In this document: positions 51,943-60,149 of the stretch, in pieces
Numbering within the stretch: the stretch's first letter is position 1
Layout: every line of letters begins with the position of its first letter
Source of the DNA: Mesorhizobium sp. YC-39
GTDB lineage: Bacteria > Pseudomonadota > Alphaproteobacteria > Rhizobiales > Rhizobiaceae
Direction: 5' to 3'
Length of the DNA: 64,000 nt
NCBI RefSeq assembly: GCF_025753795.1
Contig: NZ_JAOWPS010000001.1
Location: forward strand, 1,949,937 to 2,013,936
Made by a program: the position numbers and the translations under genes
The notes under the pieces: generated by a model
What the model saw: only the letters and a program-made list of their open reading frames with translations
The model's database searches: none
Told to the model about the DNA's origin: nothing

Positions 51943-52551
51943 ATGGACATGCTGGACGAGGCGGCCGAGCGGCCGAAGGACGATGCCGACGTCAAGGTTG
52001 GCCGGCGCGTGCGGGCGTTGCGGCTCGAGCGCAAGCTCTCCTTGGCCGAATTGGCCGCCAGGGCAGGCGTCTCGATCGGTGCGCTTAGCCAGATCGAGCG
52101 TGGCATGTCGTCATTGCGGGTACGAGTGATCTGGCCGCTCGCTGCCGCCCTCGACATCGAGCCGTCGGCGCTGATTGCCGATGGCAACGATGCCGTCAAC
52201 GATCTCTATTGCGTGCGCGCCAACAGCCGGCGGCAGATTCCGGTCAAGTCGGAAGGCATCGCCAAGGCGCTGCTGTCGCCGCCCGCCGCCACGCTGACCG
52301 GCATGCTGGTGACGGTGGAGGCCGGCGGCGGCACCGCCGAAGCCTATGCCCACGCCGGCCATGAATTCGGGTTCGTCATGGCGGGCGAGGTCGAGCTGGT
52401 GGTGGATTCCACCACTTATGCGCTGAAGACCGGCGACAGCTTCGCCTTCAAGAGCACGCTGCTGCATGCCTTCCGCAATCCCGGCAGCGAGCCTTGCCAA
52501 GTCCTCTGGGTCAACACGACAAAGCCGTCAGAGGTTCGCGATGGCGCCTGA
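51943..52551 (+). CDS. XRE-family regulator with cupin domain, inside the transporter operon
   Basis: A 202-aa regulator of the PuuR-like layout: XRE helix-turn-helix at residues about 20-75 (GRRVRALRLERKLSLAELAA, GVSIGALSQIERGMS) and a C-terminal cupin at about 120-195 (HAGHEFGFVMAGEVELVV, LKTGDSFAFKST). PuuR-type proteins repress polyamine genes and respond to the polyamine. It lies between the binding-protein and ATPase genes and its stop overlaps the ATPase start by 11 nt. It is a different protein from the XRE-cupin at 5292-6008. Confidence 0.9.
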   Translation: MDMLDEAAERPKDDADVKVGRRVRALRLERKLSLAELAARAGVSIGALSQIERGMSSLRVRVIWPLAAALDIEPSALIADGNDAVNDLYCVRANSRRQIPVKSEGIAKALLSPPAATLTGMLVTVEAGGGTAEAYAHAGHEFGFVMAGEVELVVDSTTYALKTGDSFAFKSTLLHAFRNPGSEPCQVLWVNTTKPSEVRDGA

Positions 52552-53626
52552 TCCTCTCGTCCGGCTACAGGCTGTCTCGAAGATCTTTCCCGGCGGCATC
52601 GTCGGGCTCGATGCCGTTGACCTCGACATTGCCCGTGGCGAGTTCCTCACCTTGCTCGGCCCATCCGGCTGCGGCAAGACGACGAGCCTCAGGGTGATCG
52701 CCGGCTTCGAGAGCCCGTCGAGCGGCAAGGTATTGCTCGAAGGCCGCGACATCACCGCGCTGCGGCCGTTCGACCGGCCGGTCAACACCGTGTTTCAAGA
52801 CTACGCACTGTTTCCGCACATGAACGTTGCCGAAAACGTCGGCTTCGGCCTGTCGCTGCGCAAGCTCTCCGGCACGGAACAGACCAAGCGCGTCGGCGAA
52901 GCGCTCGATATGGTTGGCCTCGCCGACAAGCTCCGCGCCCGCGTCTCCGAGCTCTCAGGCGGTCAGCGCCAGCGCGTCGCGCTCGCCCGCGCCATTGTCT
53001 GCGAGCCGCGCGTGCTGCTGCTGGACGAGCCGCTGTCGGCGCTCGACGCGCATCTGCGCGAACAGATGCAGGTCGAATTGAAGCGGCTGCAGTCGCGGCT
53101 CGGCACCACTTTCGTCATGGTCACCCACGACCAGACCGAGGCGCTGTCGATCTCCGACCGCATCGTCGTCATGAACAAGGGTCGCATCGAGCAGATCGCG
53201 CCGCCGGCGACGCTCTACGACCGGCCCGCCACCACATTCGTCGCCAGCTTCATCGGCACGATGAACCTGCTGCAGTCGCGCTTCGTTGGTCGCGATGGCG
53301 AGCGCCTACGCTTCGCCGCCGGTGCCTTGCCTCTGGAGGCGGTGTCGGAGGCTGGAGACACGCCGGCCGAAGGCGCTGTACGCATTATCGGCGTGCGTCC
53401 GGAGGATCTGCTGGCAGCAACCGAAGCGACAGCCGGCACCGCGCCGGCGCGGGTCAACAGCATCGTCTTCCACGGCCGCACCTTGCGGCTGCATGCCGAA
53501 CTGGGGCAGGGGATGCCGGTGGTGATCGATGCCCCACGCCGCGCGGAGGGTTTTCAATTCAGCGTCGGCGACGTGGCGCATGTCAGCCTGCGCCGCGGCG
53601 CCAACTGCCCTATGCTGCCGAGCTGA
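52541..53626 (+). CDS. Polyamine-type ABC transporter ATPase (PotA-like)
   Basis: A 361-aa ATPase with Walker A LLGPSGCGKTT (near residue 37), Q-loop VFQDYALFPHMNV, signature LSGGQRQR, Walker B VLLLDEPLSALD and VTHDQTEAL, then a C-terminal TOBE/MOP domain (about 240-361) with IIGVRPEDL. ATG at 52541 behind GAGG and overlapping the XRE stop. It energises the PotB/PotC-like pair. No clear terminator follows before the convergent GntR gene. Confidence 0.92.
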   Translation: MAPDPLVRLQAVSKIFPGGIVGLDAVDLDIARGEFLTLLGPSGCGKTTSLRVIAGFESPSSGKVLLEGRDITALRPFDRPVNTVFQDYALFPHMNVAENVGFGLSLRKLSGTEQTKRVGEALDMVGLADKLRARVSELSGGQRQRVALARAIVCEPRVLLLDEPLSALDAHLREQMQVELKRLQSRLGTTFVMVTHDQTEALSISDRIVVMNKGRIEQIAPPATLYDRPATTFVASFIGTMNLLQSRFVGRDGERLRFAAGALPLEAVSEAGDTPAEGAVRIIGVRPEDLLAATEATAGTAPARVNSIVFHGRTLRLHAELGQGMPVVIDAPRRAEGFQFSVGDVAHVSLRRGANCPMLPS

Positions 53627-53689
53627 TCTCATTCGCTACAGCATCCGTCGCGCGCCCAAAAAAGACGCCGGGCGCTGCGGTGTGGCCGG

Positions 53690-54382
53690 CTATTCGGCGG
53701 CCTCGCGAACAGGTATCAGGCGCCGCTCGACCTGTTGCAGATGCAGCCGCATCGCCGCCGCCGCGCCGCCGAGATCGCGCTCGGCGATCGCTTCCACGAT
53801 CCGTTCATGGTCGGCGAAGCTGTGATGGTCCGCCGGCGGACGGGCGCCCTCTGCGCGAAGCCGCCCCCAGACCACGGTCCGGCGCACGGCGTTCAGCACA
53901 TCGAACAGGCCGAGCAGCACATTGTTGCGGCTCGCCTGCGCGATCTGCCGATGCAGCAGATTGTCGATGTTCTCATATTGCCGCCACGTCACGGCTTCCC
54001 GCGTCTGCACCAGCGATTGCCGCATCGCCGCGATATCGGACAGCGTGGCATGCAGCGCCGCTTCGCGCGCGATCTCTGGTTCAATGATCAGGCGCGCGCG
54101 CATCACGTCGGCCGGATTTGTGCGGCCGGCGATTTCGGAAATTCCGATCGTCTCCTCGACAGGCCCACTGCCGACGAAGGTGCCCCTGCCGACGTGCCGC
54201 CAGATGCGGCCATCCTTCTCGAGCACCGCCAGCGCCTTGCGCAGATCGCCGCGCGACACGCCAAGGCTCTCGGACAATTCCCGCTCCGCAGGCAGCCGGG
54301 TTTCGCCGGAATGGTCCATCTGGGCAAGATAGGCCTGAAGCTGAACCAGGGCGGCGTGGCCGCCATTGCCGGGGTCGTCCAT
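53690..54382 (-). CDS. GntR-family regulator with FCD domain
   Basis: A 230-aa FadR-subfamily regulator. Winged helix at residues about 10-70 (LPAERELSESLGVSRGDLRKALAVLEKDGRI split across the helices). FCD effector domain with RARLIIEPEIAREAA and ADHERIVEAIAERDL. It is divergent from the NMT1-type ABC operon and, with matching TAACCAATTCG elements at both ends of the intergenic region, very likely represses it. ATG at 54382; a TTG one codon earlier is also possible. Confidence 0.88.
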   Translation of the reverse strand: MDDPGNGGHAALVQLQAYLAQMDHSGETRLPAERELSESLGVSRGDLRKALAVLEKDGRIWRHVGRGTFVGSGPVEETIGISEIAGRTNPADVMRARLIIEPEIAREAALHATLSDIAAMRQSLVQTREAVTWRQYENIDNLLHRQIAQASRNNVLLGLFDVLNAVRRTVVWGRLRAEGARPPADHHSFADHERIVEAIAERDLGGAAAAMRLHLQQVERRLIPVREAAE

Positions 54383-54498
54383 CAATTCTAACCAATTCGC
54401 CTATTGTTTCCGTTTCCCGGTGTTAAAACGATTGGCGGAAACCGTCAACTGTCAAGTTTTTCTGCGGATTTGTCCTTGACCAATTTGCCTTGGAAGCT

Positions 54499-54520
54499 TA
54501 ACCAATTCGAATAATGGTTA
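54499..54520. promoter_or_regulatory. Candidate GntR operator TAACCA-N10-TGGTTA
   Basis: The perfect 6+6 palindrome lies 22 bp before the binding-protein ATG. The 11-mer TAACCAATTCG within it recurs close to the divergent GntR start codon (about 54390-54400). Both sites together would let one regulator control both genes. Confidence 0.6.
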
Positions 54521-54541
54521 CAAGAAACGGGAGGAATGATA

Positions 54542-55537
54542 ATGACCAGCATCTCCAGACGTACCATCTTTGCCAGCGTGTTCGCTGCGGTTCTGGCAAG
54601 TGCGCTGTCCCTGTCGGCCGCAAGCGCGGGCGACATGCGCATCGCCTTCGGCGACCTTCCCGGCATCGAATCCATCCAGACGCTCGCCGCGATCGAGCGC
54701 GCCAAGGAGCGTGGCGTGAATGTCGAGCTCATCGTTCTCAATGATGAGGATCTGGCTGCCCAGGCGATTGTCGGCGGCCAGGCCGATGTCGGCATCGGCG
54801 CGCCCTATACGCTGATCCAGAAGGCAGGCGTGCCGATCCGCGTCTTTGCGCAGATATCGACGCTACGCTTCTTTCCTGTCGTCAACGGCGAATTCTACAA
54901 GGAATGGAAGGATCTGGATGGACAGGATGTCGCCGTTCAGGCGCGCGGCTCCGGCACCGAGGCTGTGATGCTGCTGATGGCGAAGAACCACGGCATCAAG
55001 CTCGGCAGTATCAGCTATGTCCCGGGTTCCGAGGTTCGCCGCAACGCGCTGCTCCAGGGCACGCTGAAGGCGTCGATTGTCGATGCCGCCAACAGGCGCG
55101 CGCTCGAGGCCGAAGCGCCCGGCAAGTTCATCGTCCTGCCGGTCGAGGATCTCGGCGCCTCGGACGAAGCGCTTTTCGCCACAGTAGACTATCTGAAGAA
55201 CAACGCCGCCGACGTCGACATCCTGGTCGAGGAATTGATGAAGACCGCGCGGGAAATAACCGAGAACCCGTCTGTGGCGGTCGAATTCCGCAACAAGTAC
55301 AAACTGCTGCCGGATCTCGGCGCGGAAGCCGATGGCGAAATCACCGAATACTACAAGGAAACCGCGGCAGCCGGCAGCCTTGCGCTGAATGGCGGCGGTG
55401 CGGATGCGGCCGCCGACGACTTTGCCTTCTTCACCCTTGCCGGCCAGATCGAAGGCGATCCTGCCAGCCTCAAGGTCGAGGACTTCTGGGATGTCGCCGC
55501 GCTCGACCGCGCTGTCGCCAAGCTCGGCAAGAAATAG
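54542..55537 (+). CDS. ABC transporter periplasmic binding protein (NMT1/SsuA-type)
   Basis: A 331-aa secreted binding protein. Signal peptide about residues 1-29 (SLSAASAGDM). The mature part has AAIERAKERGVNVELIVLNDEDLAAQAIVGGQADVG, the NMT1/SsuA pattern of long-range cofactor or sulfonate/pyrimidine binders. ATG at 54542 behind GGGAGGA. The cotranscribed FAH hydrolase, CoA ligase and reductase indicate a carbon source rather than a vitamin precursor, but the ligand is unknown. Confidence 0.88.
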   Translation: MTSISRRTIFASVFAAVLASALSLSAASAGDMRIAFGDLPGIESIQTLAAIERAKERGVNVELIVLNDEDLAAQAIVGGQADVGIGAPYTLIQKAGVPIRVFAQISTLRFFPVVNGEFYKEWKDLDGQDVAVQARGSGTEAVMLLMAKNHGIKLGSISYVPGSEVRRNALLQGTLKASIVDAANRRALEAEAPGKFIVLPVEDLGASDEALFATVDYLKNNAADVDILVEELMKTAREITENPSVAVEFRNKYKLLPDLGAEADGEITEYYKETAAAGSLALNGGGADAAADDFAFFTLAGQIEGDPASLKVEDFWDVAALDRAVAKLGKK

Positions 55538-55548
55538 GCGGCCGGCGG

Positions 55549-56376
55549 ATGGCCATAAGTATCAGAACCGAGGGCGAGGCAGCCGGCCTCGCTTCCCCTT
55601 CCAGTCGCGGCGCAACCGGCGCATCGTGGGACCAGCCCATCCTGCTCAGGCTTGTGTCGATCGCCCTGTTCGCCGGAATTTGGGAAGTGGCCGGACGCAT
55701 TCCCGTCAGCTTTGCCTTCCCGACCTTTTCCGACACGATGGTCGCATTCTTCGGACTGCTCGCCGATGGCAGCCTGGCAAACGCCTATCTCTCGACGCTT
55801 CAGCCGCTGGTGCTCGGTGTCGTCCTGTCGGCGTTCCTGGGGGTTGGCCTTGGCACGATCTGTGGCCTGTGGCGCACCGGCGAATGGCTGCTGATCCCGG
55901 TGTTCATCGTGCTTCAGGCGGCCCCCGTCGCCGCCTTCATTCCGATGGTCACCTTCGTCTATGGGATAGGCATGACCGCCAAGACGCTCGCCGTCATCAT
56001 CCTCGCGCTGCCGGTCATCGTGCTCAACACCTACAAGGCCGTGCGCAACGTCAACCAATCGCTGCTCGTCATGTGCCGGTCGTTCCTCGGCACGCCCTGG
56101 CAAACCGTCGCCAAGATCATTCTTCCGGACGCCAGCCCGGTGATCTTCGCCGGTCTGCGCCTTGGCGTCGCTGCCGGGTTCGTCGGCGTCGTGCTCGCCG
56201 AACTGCTGATTACCCCGACCGGCATCGGCGACCTCATCACCTTTCACCGCTCGCGCGCCGACTACGCCGAGATGTATGCAACAATCGCCTCGATCATTGC
56301 TCTTTCAACCCTGACGCTCGTCTTTCTGCAGTGGGTGGAAGTCCGTGTTTTCAGGCCTGAAAGTAGAGGTGCCTGA
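55549..56376 (+). CDS. ABC transporter permease 1 (SsuC/TauC-type)
   Basis: A 275-aa inner-membrane permease with six hydrophobic segments and the coupling loop VNQSLLVMCRSFLGTPWQTVAKIILPDASP over about 165-194. It contains FHRSRADYAEMYATI near the C-terminus, typical of the BPD family beside NMT1 proteins. ATG at 55549, 11 nt after the binding-protein gene; its stop shares a base with the ATPase start (TGATG). The operon has a second, different permease, so the channel is probably a heterodimer. Confidence 0.88.
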   Translation: MAISIRTEGEAAGLASPSSRGATGASWDQPILLRLVSIALFAGIWEVAGRIPVSFAFPTFSDTMVAFFGLLADGSLANAYLSTLQPLVLGVVLSAFLGVGLGTICGLWRTGEWLLIPVFIVLQAAPVAAFIPMVTFVYGIGMTAKTLAVIILALPVIVLNTYKAVRNVNQSLLVMCRSFLGTPWQTVAKIILPDASPVIFAGLRLGVAAGFVGVVLAELLITPTGIGDLITFHRSRADYAEMYATIASIIALSTLTLVFLQWVEVRVFRPESRGA

Positions 56377-57179
56377 TGCGTGCTGCTGCCTTGCGAAATG
56401 GACCATCGCCGGTGCCAACACCGATCGATTCAATCGTGGAAGTGCGCGGAATTTCCAAGACCTATGGCAATGTCGAGGCGCTGCGCGGCATCGACCTCGA
56501 CTTTCCCAGGGGCAAGCTGACCAGCCTTCTCGGGCCCAGCGGTTGCGGGAAGACGACGCTGCTGAAGATCATCGCCGGCCTGATAAGGGCCGATGGCGGA
56601 ACCGTCGCCATCAATGGCAAGACCGTCAGCGCACCAGGTCCCGAACGCGCTTTCGTTTTCCAGGACTTTGCGCTGATGCCTTGGGCGACGGTGTTGCGCA
56701 ATGTCGCCTTCGGCCTGGAATTGCGCGGCACCAGCAGGGCCGAACGCGAGGAGATCGCCAGGCGTTACATCGCCGAGGTGGGTCTCGCCGGCTTCGAGGA
56801 CAAATATCCCCACGAGCTCTCTGGCGGCATGCGCCAGCGCGTCGGCCTGGCGCGGGCCTTGTCGGTCGATGCCGACGTCCTGCTCCTCGATGAACCGTTT
56901 TCGGCGGTCGACGAGCAGAACCGGCGCAAATTCCAGGAGGATCTGATCCGGCTGCGCACCAACCAGAACAAGACCTTCATCTTCGTGACGCACTCGATCG
57001 AGGAGGCGGTCTATATCTCCGACCGCATCGTGCTGCTGTCGCCGCGGCCCGGCAGGGTTTCGCAGATCATCGAACCGGAAATCGATCGCTCCGGTGACCC
57101 GGAACACATTCACCGTGACAAGCACTACCTCGATACCGTCGAGGAGATATGGCAAGGGCTGAAGCAATATGTGGAATGA
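56376..57179 (+). CDS. ABC transporter ATPase (SsuB/TauB-type)
   Basis: A 267-aa ATPase. Walker A LLGPSGCGKTT, Q-loop VFQDFALMPW, signature LSGGMRQR, Walker B VLLLDEPFSAVDEQ, switch THSIEEAV. The N-terminal 22 residues are extra compared with SsuB. Start: ATG at 56376, overlapping the permease stop by one base. It lies between the two permease genes, consistent with one four-component importer. Confidence 0.9.
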   Translation: MRAAALRNGPSPVPTPIDSIVEVRGISKTYGNVEALRGIDLDFPRGKLTSLLGPSGCGKTTLLKIIAGLIRADGGTVAINGKTVSAPGPERAFVFQDFALMPWATVLRNVAFGLELRGTSRAEREEIARRYIAEVGLAGFEDKYPHELSGGMRQRVGLARALSVDADVLLLDEPFSAVDEQNRRKFQEDLIRLRTNQNKTFIFVTHSIEEAVYISDRIVLLSPRPGRVSQIIEPEIDRSGDPEHIHRDKHYLDTVEEIWQGLKQYVE

Positions 57180-57185
57180 CCGGCA

Positions 57186-57941
57186 ATGACCCTGTTTGGC
57201 TATCGCATACCCATGATGGCGTCGCTGCTTGTCTGGTGCGTCGTGTGGGAGATCGTTGGCCGGCTGAACCTTGTCTTCCTGCTGCCGCCCTTTAGCGAAG
57301 TGCTGGCGGCGGCGGTCGATCTCGTGCAGACCCCGTCCTGGCAGAAGGCGACGATCACCACCCTTCGCGCCTTCGCCATGGGCATGACGCTCTCGATCGT
57401 CATCGGCGTGCCGCTGGGCATCCTGATGGGACGCGTCAAGATCGCCGACGACCTGCTCGGCATGTGGGTCAACATCTTTTCCAGCGCGCCGCTCTCGGCG
57501 ATCGTGCCGGTGCTGATGATCCTGTTCGGCTTCGGCGAGAAGACGATCGTCGCCGCGGTGTTCCTGTTCGCGATCTGGATCATCGTTCTCGACACGCGCG
57601 CCGGCGTCCGCCACATCTCGCCGTCGCTGATCGAAATGGCGCGTTCCTATGGCGCCTCGCGCCCGGCACTCTACACCAAGATCATCCTTTGGGCGGCACT
57701 TCCGGAAATCCTTGCCGGTATCCGCCTCGGCCTCATCCGTGGCGTCAAGGGCGTCGTCATCGGTCAGCTGCTCGTTGCCATCGTCGGTTACGGTGCGCTG
57801 TTTGAGACCTTCTCGCGCAATTTCCGCATGGCCGAATTCTGGGCCTTGACCATCATCCTTTTTGCCTTCGCCCTGATGATCGCCGAACTGATCGAACGGG
57901 CCGAAGCCAAAGTCGAATATTATGCAGGAGCAAGACAGTGA
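57186..57941 (+). CDS. ABC transporter permease 2 (SsuC/TauC-type)
   Basis: A 251-aa inner-membrane permease, related to but diverged from permease 1. Coupling loop ISPSLIEMARSYGASRPALYTKIILWAALPEILAG over about residues 143-177; last helix ALTIILFAFALMIAELIERA. ATG at 57186, six bases after the ATPase stop. Its stop overlaps the following FAH hydrolase start (GTGA), tying transport and catabolism in one transcript. Confidence 0.9.
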   Translation: MTLFGYRIPMMASLLVWCVVWEIVGRLNLVFLLPPFSEVLAAAVDLVQTPSWQKATITTLRAFAMGMTLSIVIGVPLGILMGRVKIADDLLGMWVNIFSSAPLSAIVPVLMILFGFGEKTIVAAVFLFAIWIIVLDTRAGVRHISPSLIEMARSYGASRPALYTKIILWAALPEILAGIRLGLIRGVKGVVIGQLLVAIVGYGALFETFSRNFRMAEFWALTIILFAFALMIAELIERAEAKVEYYAGARQ

Positions 57942-58636
57942 ACATGCACGGCACGACCTATGTCATCGAACCGAATGCAATCCCGAGCATCCCGGTCGCG
58001 GGAACCGACAAGAGGTTTCCCGTGCACCGGGTCTACTGCGTCGGGCGCAATTACGCCGCGCATGCCGTCGAGATGGGGCACGACCCCAACAAGGAGCCGC
58101 CGTTCTTCTTCCAGAAGAACCCCGACAACCTTGATACGTCGGGAGAATTTCCCTACCCTCCGGCCTCCAATGATGTTCATCATGAAATCGAAATGGTCGT
58201 GGCGCTGAAAAGCGGCGGTACCGACATCCCGGTCGAAAAGGCGCTGGACTGCGTGTTCGGCTATGGCGTGGCTCTCGATATGACCCGGCGCGACTTGCAG
58301 GGGAAGGCGAAGGACATGGGCCGCCCATGGGAGGTCGGCAAGGCTTTCGAGGCATCGGGCCCATGCACCCCATTGGTTCCGGCAAGCACGATCGGTCATC
58401 CCGACAAGGGCGCGATCTGGCTGGACGTCAATGGCGAACGAAAGCAGACTGGCGACCTCAACCAGATGATCTGGAAAGTACCAGAAATGATCAGCTATCT
58501 CTCAGGTCTTTTCACGCTGATGCCGGGGGACATCATTCTTTCCGGCACGCCGGCTGGCGTTGGGGCAGTCGTTCGCGGCGACGTTCTGCGCGGTCATGTC
58601 GAGGGCGTCGGCGACCTAGAGGTTCGCGTTGTCTGA
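57938..58636 (+). CDS. Fumarylacetoacetate-hydrolase-family enzyme (fumarylpyruvate-hydrolase-like)
   Basis: A 232-aa FAH-fold enzyme of the small NagK/fumarylpyruvate type: YCVGRNYAAHAVEMGH, FFFQKNPDN, metal-ligand HHEIEMVVAL (Glu-x-Glu), GYGVALDMTRRDLQ and the C-terminal SGTPAGVGAV. It would hydrolyse an acylpyruvate or act as a 2-keto acid decarboxylase/dehydratase. Start: GTG at 57938, seven bases after AGGAG and overlapping the permease stop; ATG at 57944 is the alternative. It is unrelated in length class to the XylX-like protein at 47506-48663. Confidence 0.85.
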   Translation: MNMHGTTYVIEPNAIPSIPVAGTDKRFPVHRVYCVGRNYAAHAVEMGHDPNKEPPFFFQKNPDNLDTSGEFPYPPASNDVHHEIEMVVALKSGGTDIPVEKALDCVFGYGVALDMTRRDLQGKAKDMGRPWEVGKAFEASGPCTPLVPASTIGHPDKGAIWLDVNGERKQTGDLNQMIWKVPEMISYLSGLFTLMPGDIILSGTPAGVGAVVRGDVLRGHVEGVGDLEVRVV

Positions 58637-60149
58637 AGTGGCATCGATCGTTGAAAGGCTCGCTGCCGGAGCGGATGATGCGCCGGCGATTGCGGCACCT
58701 GACAGGACCACGCTCACCCATGGCGGTCTGCGCCGCCTGATCACCGAAACGGCGGCGCGGCTCAATGCGCTCGGCCTCGGCCGTGGCGACCGGGTGGCCA
58801 TCGTGCTGCCGAACGGCCCGGAGATGGCGGCGGCCTTTGTCGCCGTAGCGGCCGCCGCCTCGACGGCGCCGCTCAATCCGGCCTACCGGGCCGACGAGCT
58901 CGATTTTTATCTAAGCGATATCGGCGCCAAGGCGATCCTCGTTGCCGAAGGCGAAACTGGCCCGGCTGTGGCCGTCGCCGAGCGCCTGGGTATAGCTGTG
59001 CTGAGGCTGGTCGCGCGGGGTGACGCGCCAGCCGGCAGTTTTGAGATCGAGGGCAAACCGGTTGGTCCGTCTGTTTTGTCCGGCCTGGCGCAGGATAGCG
59101 ACATCGCGCTGTTGCTGCACACCTCCGGCACCACGTCACGCCCCAAGCTGGTGCCGCTCAGCCATGCCAATCTCGCCGCTTCGGCCGGCCATATCGGCGC
59201 CACGCTCGGGCTGACATCAGATGATCGGTGCCTCAACATCATGCCGCTGTTCCATATCCATGGGCTGATCGCGGCGGTGCTGTCCTCGCTTGCCGCTGGC
59301 GGCAGCGTCTTCTGCACGCCGGGCTTCAACGCGCTGCGTTTCTTCCATTGGCTGGGCGAGGCACGGCCGAGCTGGTACACGGCCGTGCCGACCATGCATC
59401 AGGCGATTCTGCCGCGCGCGGCGCGCAATGCCGATCAACTGGCGGCGGCACCGCTGCGCTTCATCCGCTCCTCCTCGGCATCGTTGCCGGCGCAGGTGAT
59501 GGCCGAACTCGAAGCGACCTTCGGCTGCCCGGTGATTGAATCCTACGGCATGACGGAAGCCGCCCACCAGATGGCTTCGAACCGGTTGCCGCCCGGCCTG
59601 CGCAAGCCGGGCAGCGTCGGCGCCGCCGCCGGGCCTGAAGTGGCGGTGATGGCGCCGGATGGGCGGCTGCTCAAAGCCGGCGAGACTGGCGAGATTGTCA
59701 TTCGCGGTCCCAATGTCACCACCGGCTACGAGAAGAATCCAGAGGCCAATGCCAGCGCCTTCGGGCATGGCTGGTTCCATACCGGCGACCAGGGCGTGCT
59801 CGACGAGGACGGGTATCTGCACGTCACCGGGCGGCTGAAGGAGATCATCAACCGCGGCGGCGAGAAGATTTCGCCGCTCGAGGTCGATGGCGTGCTGATG
59901 GATCATCCGGCGGTGGCGCAGGTCGTCACCTTCGCCATGCCGCATGACAAGCTCGGCGAGGAGGTCGCGGCCGCGATCGTGCTGCGCGAGGGCATGGCCA
60001 CGACCGAGGCCGATATTCGCGGATTTGCCGCGACGCGGCTCGCCGATTTCAAGGTGCCGCGCAAGGTCCTGATCCTGGAAGAGATCCCCAAGGGCGCGAC
60101 CGGCAAGCTGCAGCGCATCGGCCTCGCCGCCAAACTCGGTCTTGGATAA
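58629..60149 (+). CDS. AMP-forming acyl-CoA synthetase (oxalyl-CoA-synthetase-like group)
   Basis: A 506-aa ANL-superfamily ligase. Motifs in order: P-loop LLHTSGTTSRPKLVPLSH near residue 160, FHIHGLI, YGMTEAAHQM near 303, TGDQGVLDEDGY, GRLKEIINRGGEKISP near 410, and the terminal catalytic Lys in PKGATGKLQR. The N-terminal half resembles the oxalate/Pcs60 group, but the acid cannot be named. Start: TTG at 58629 overlapping the FAH stop by eight bases. No acyl-CoA-processing enzyme follows, so the CoA product enters general metabolism. Confidence 0.88.
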   Translation: MSEVASIVERLAAGADDAPAIAAPDRTTLTHGGLRRLITETAARLNALGLGRGDRVAIVLPNGPEMAAAFVAVAAAASTAPLNPAYRADELDFYLSDIGAKAILVAEGETGPAVAVAERLGIAVLRLVARGDAPAGSFEIEGKPVGPSVLSGLAQDSDIALLLHTSGTTSRPKLVPLSHANLAASAGHIGATLGLTSDDRCLNIMPLFHIHGLIAAVLSSLAAGGSVFCTPGFNALRFFHWLGEARPSWYTAVPTMHQAILPRAARNADQLAAAPLRFIRSSSASLPAQVMAELEATFGCPVIESYGMTEAAHQMASNRLPPGLRKPGSVGAAAGPEVAVMAPDGRLLKAGETGEIVIRGPNVTTGYEKNPEANASAFGHGWFHTGDQGVLDEDGYLHVTGRLKEIINRGGEKISPLEVDGVLMDHPAVAQVVTFAMPHDKLGEEVAAAIVLREGMATTEADIRGFAATRLADFKVPRKVLILEEIPKGATGKLQRIGLAAKLGLG

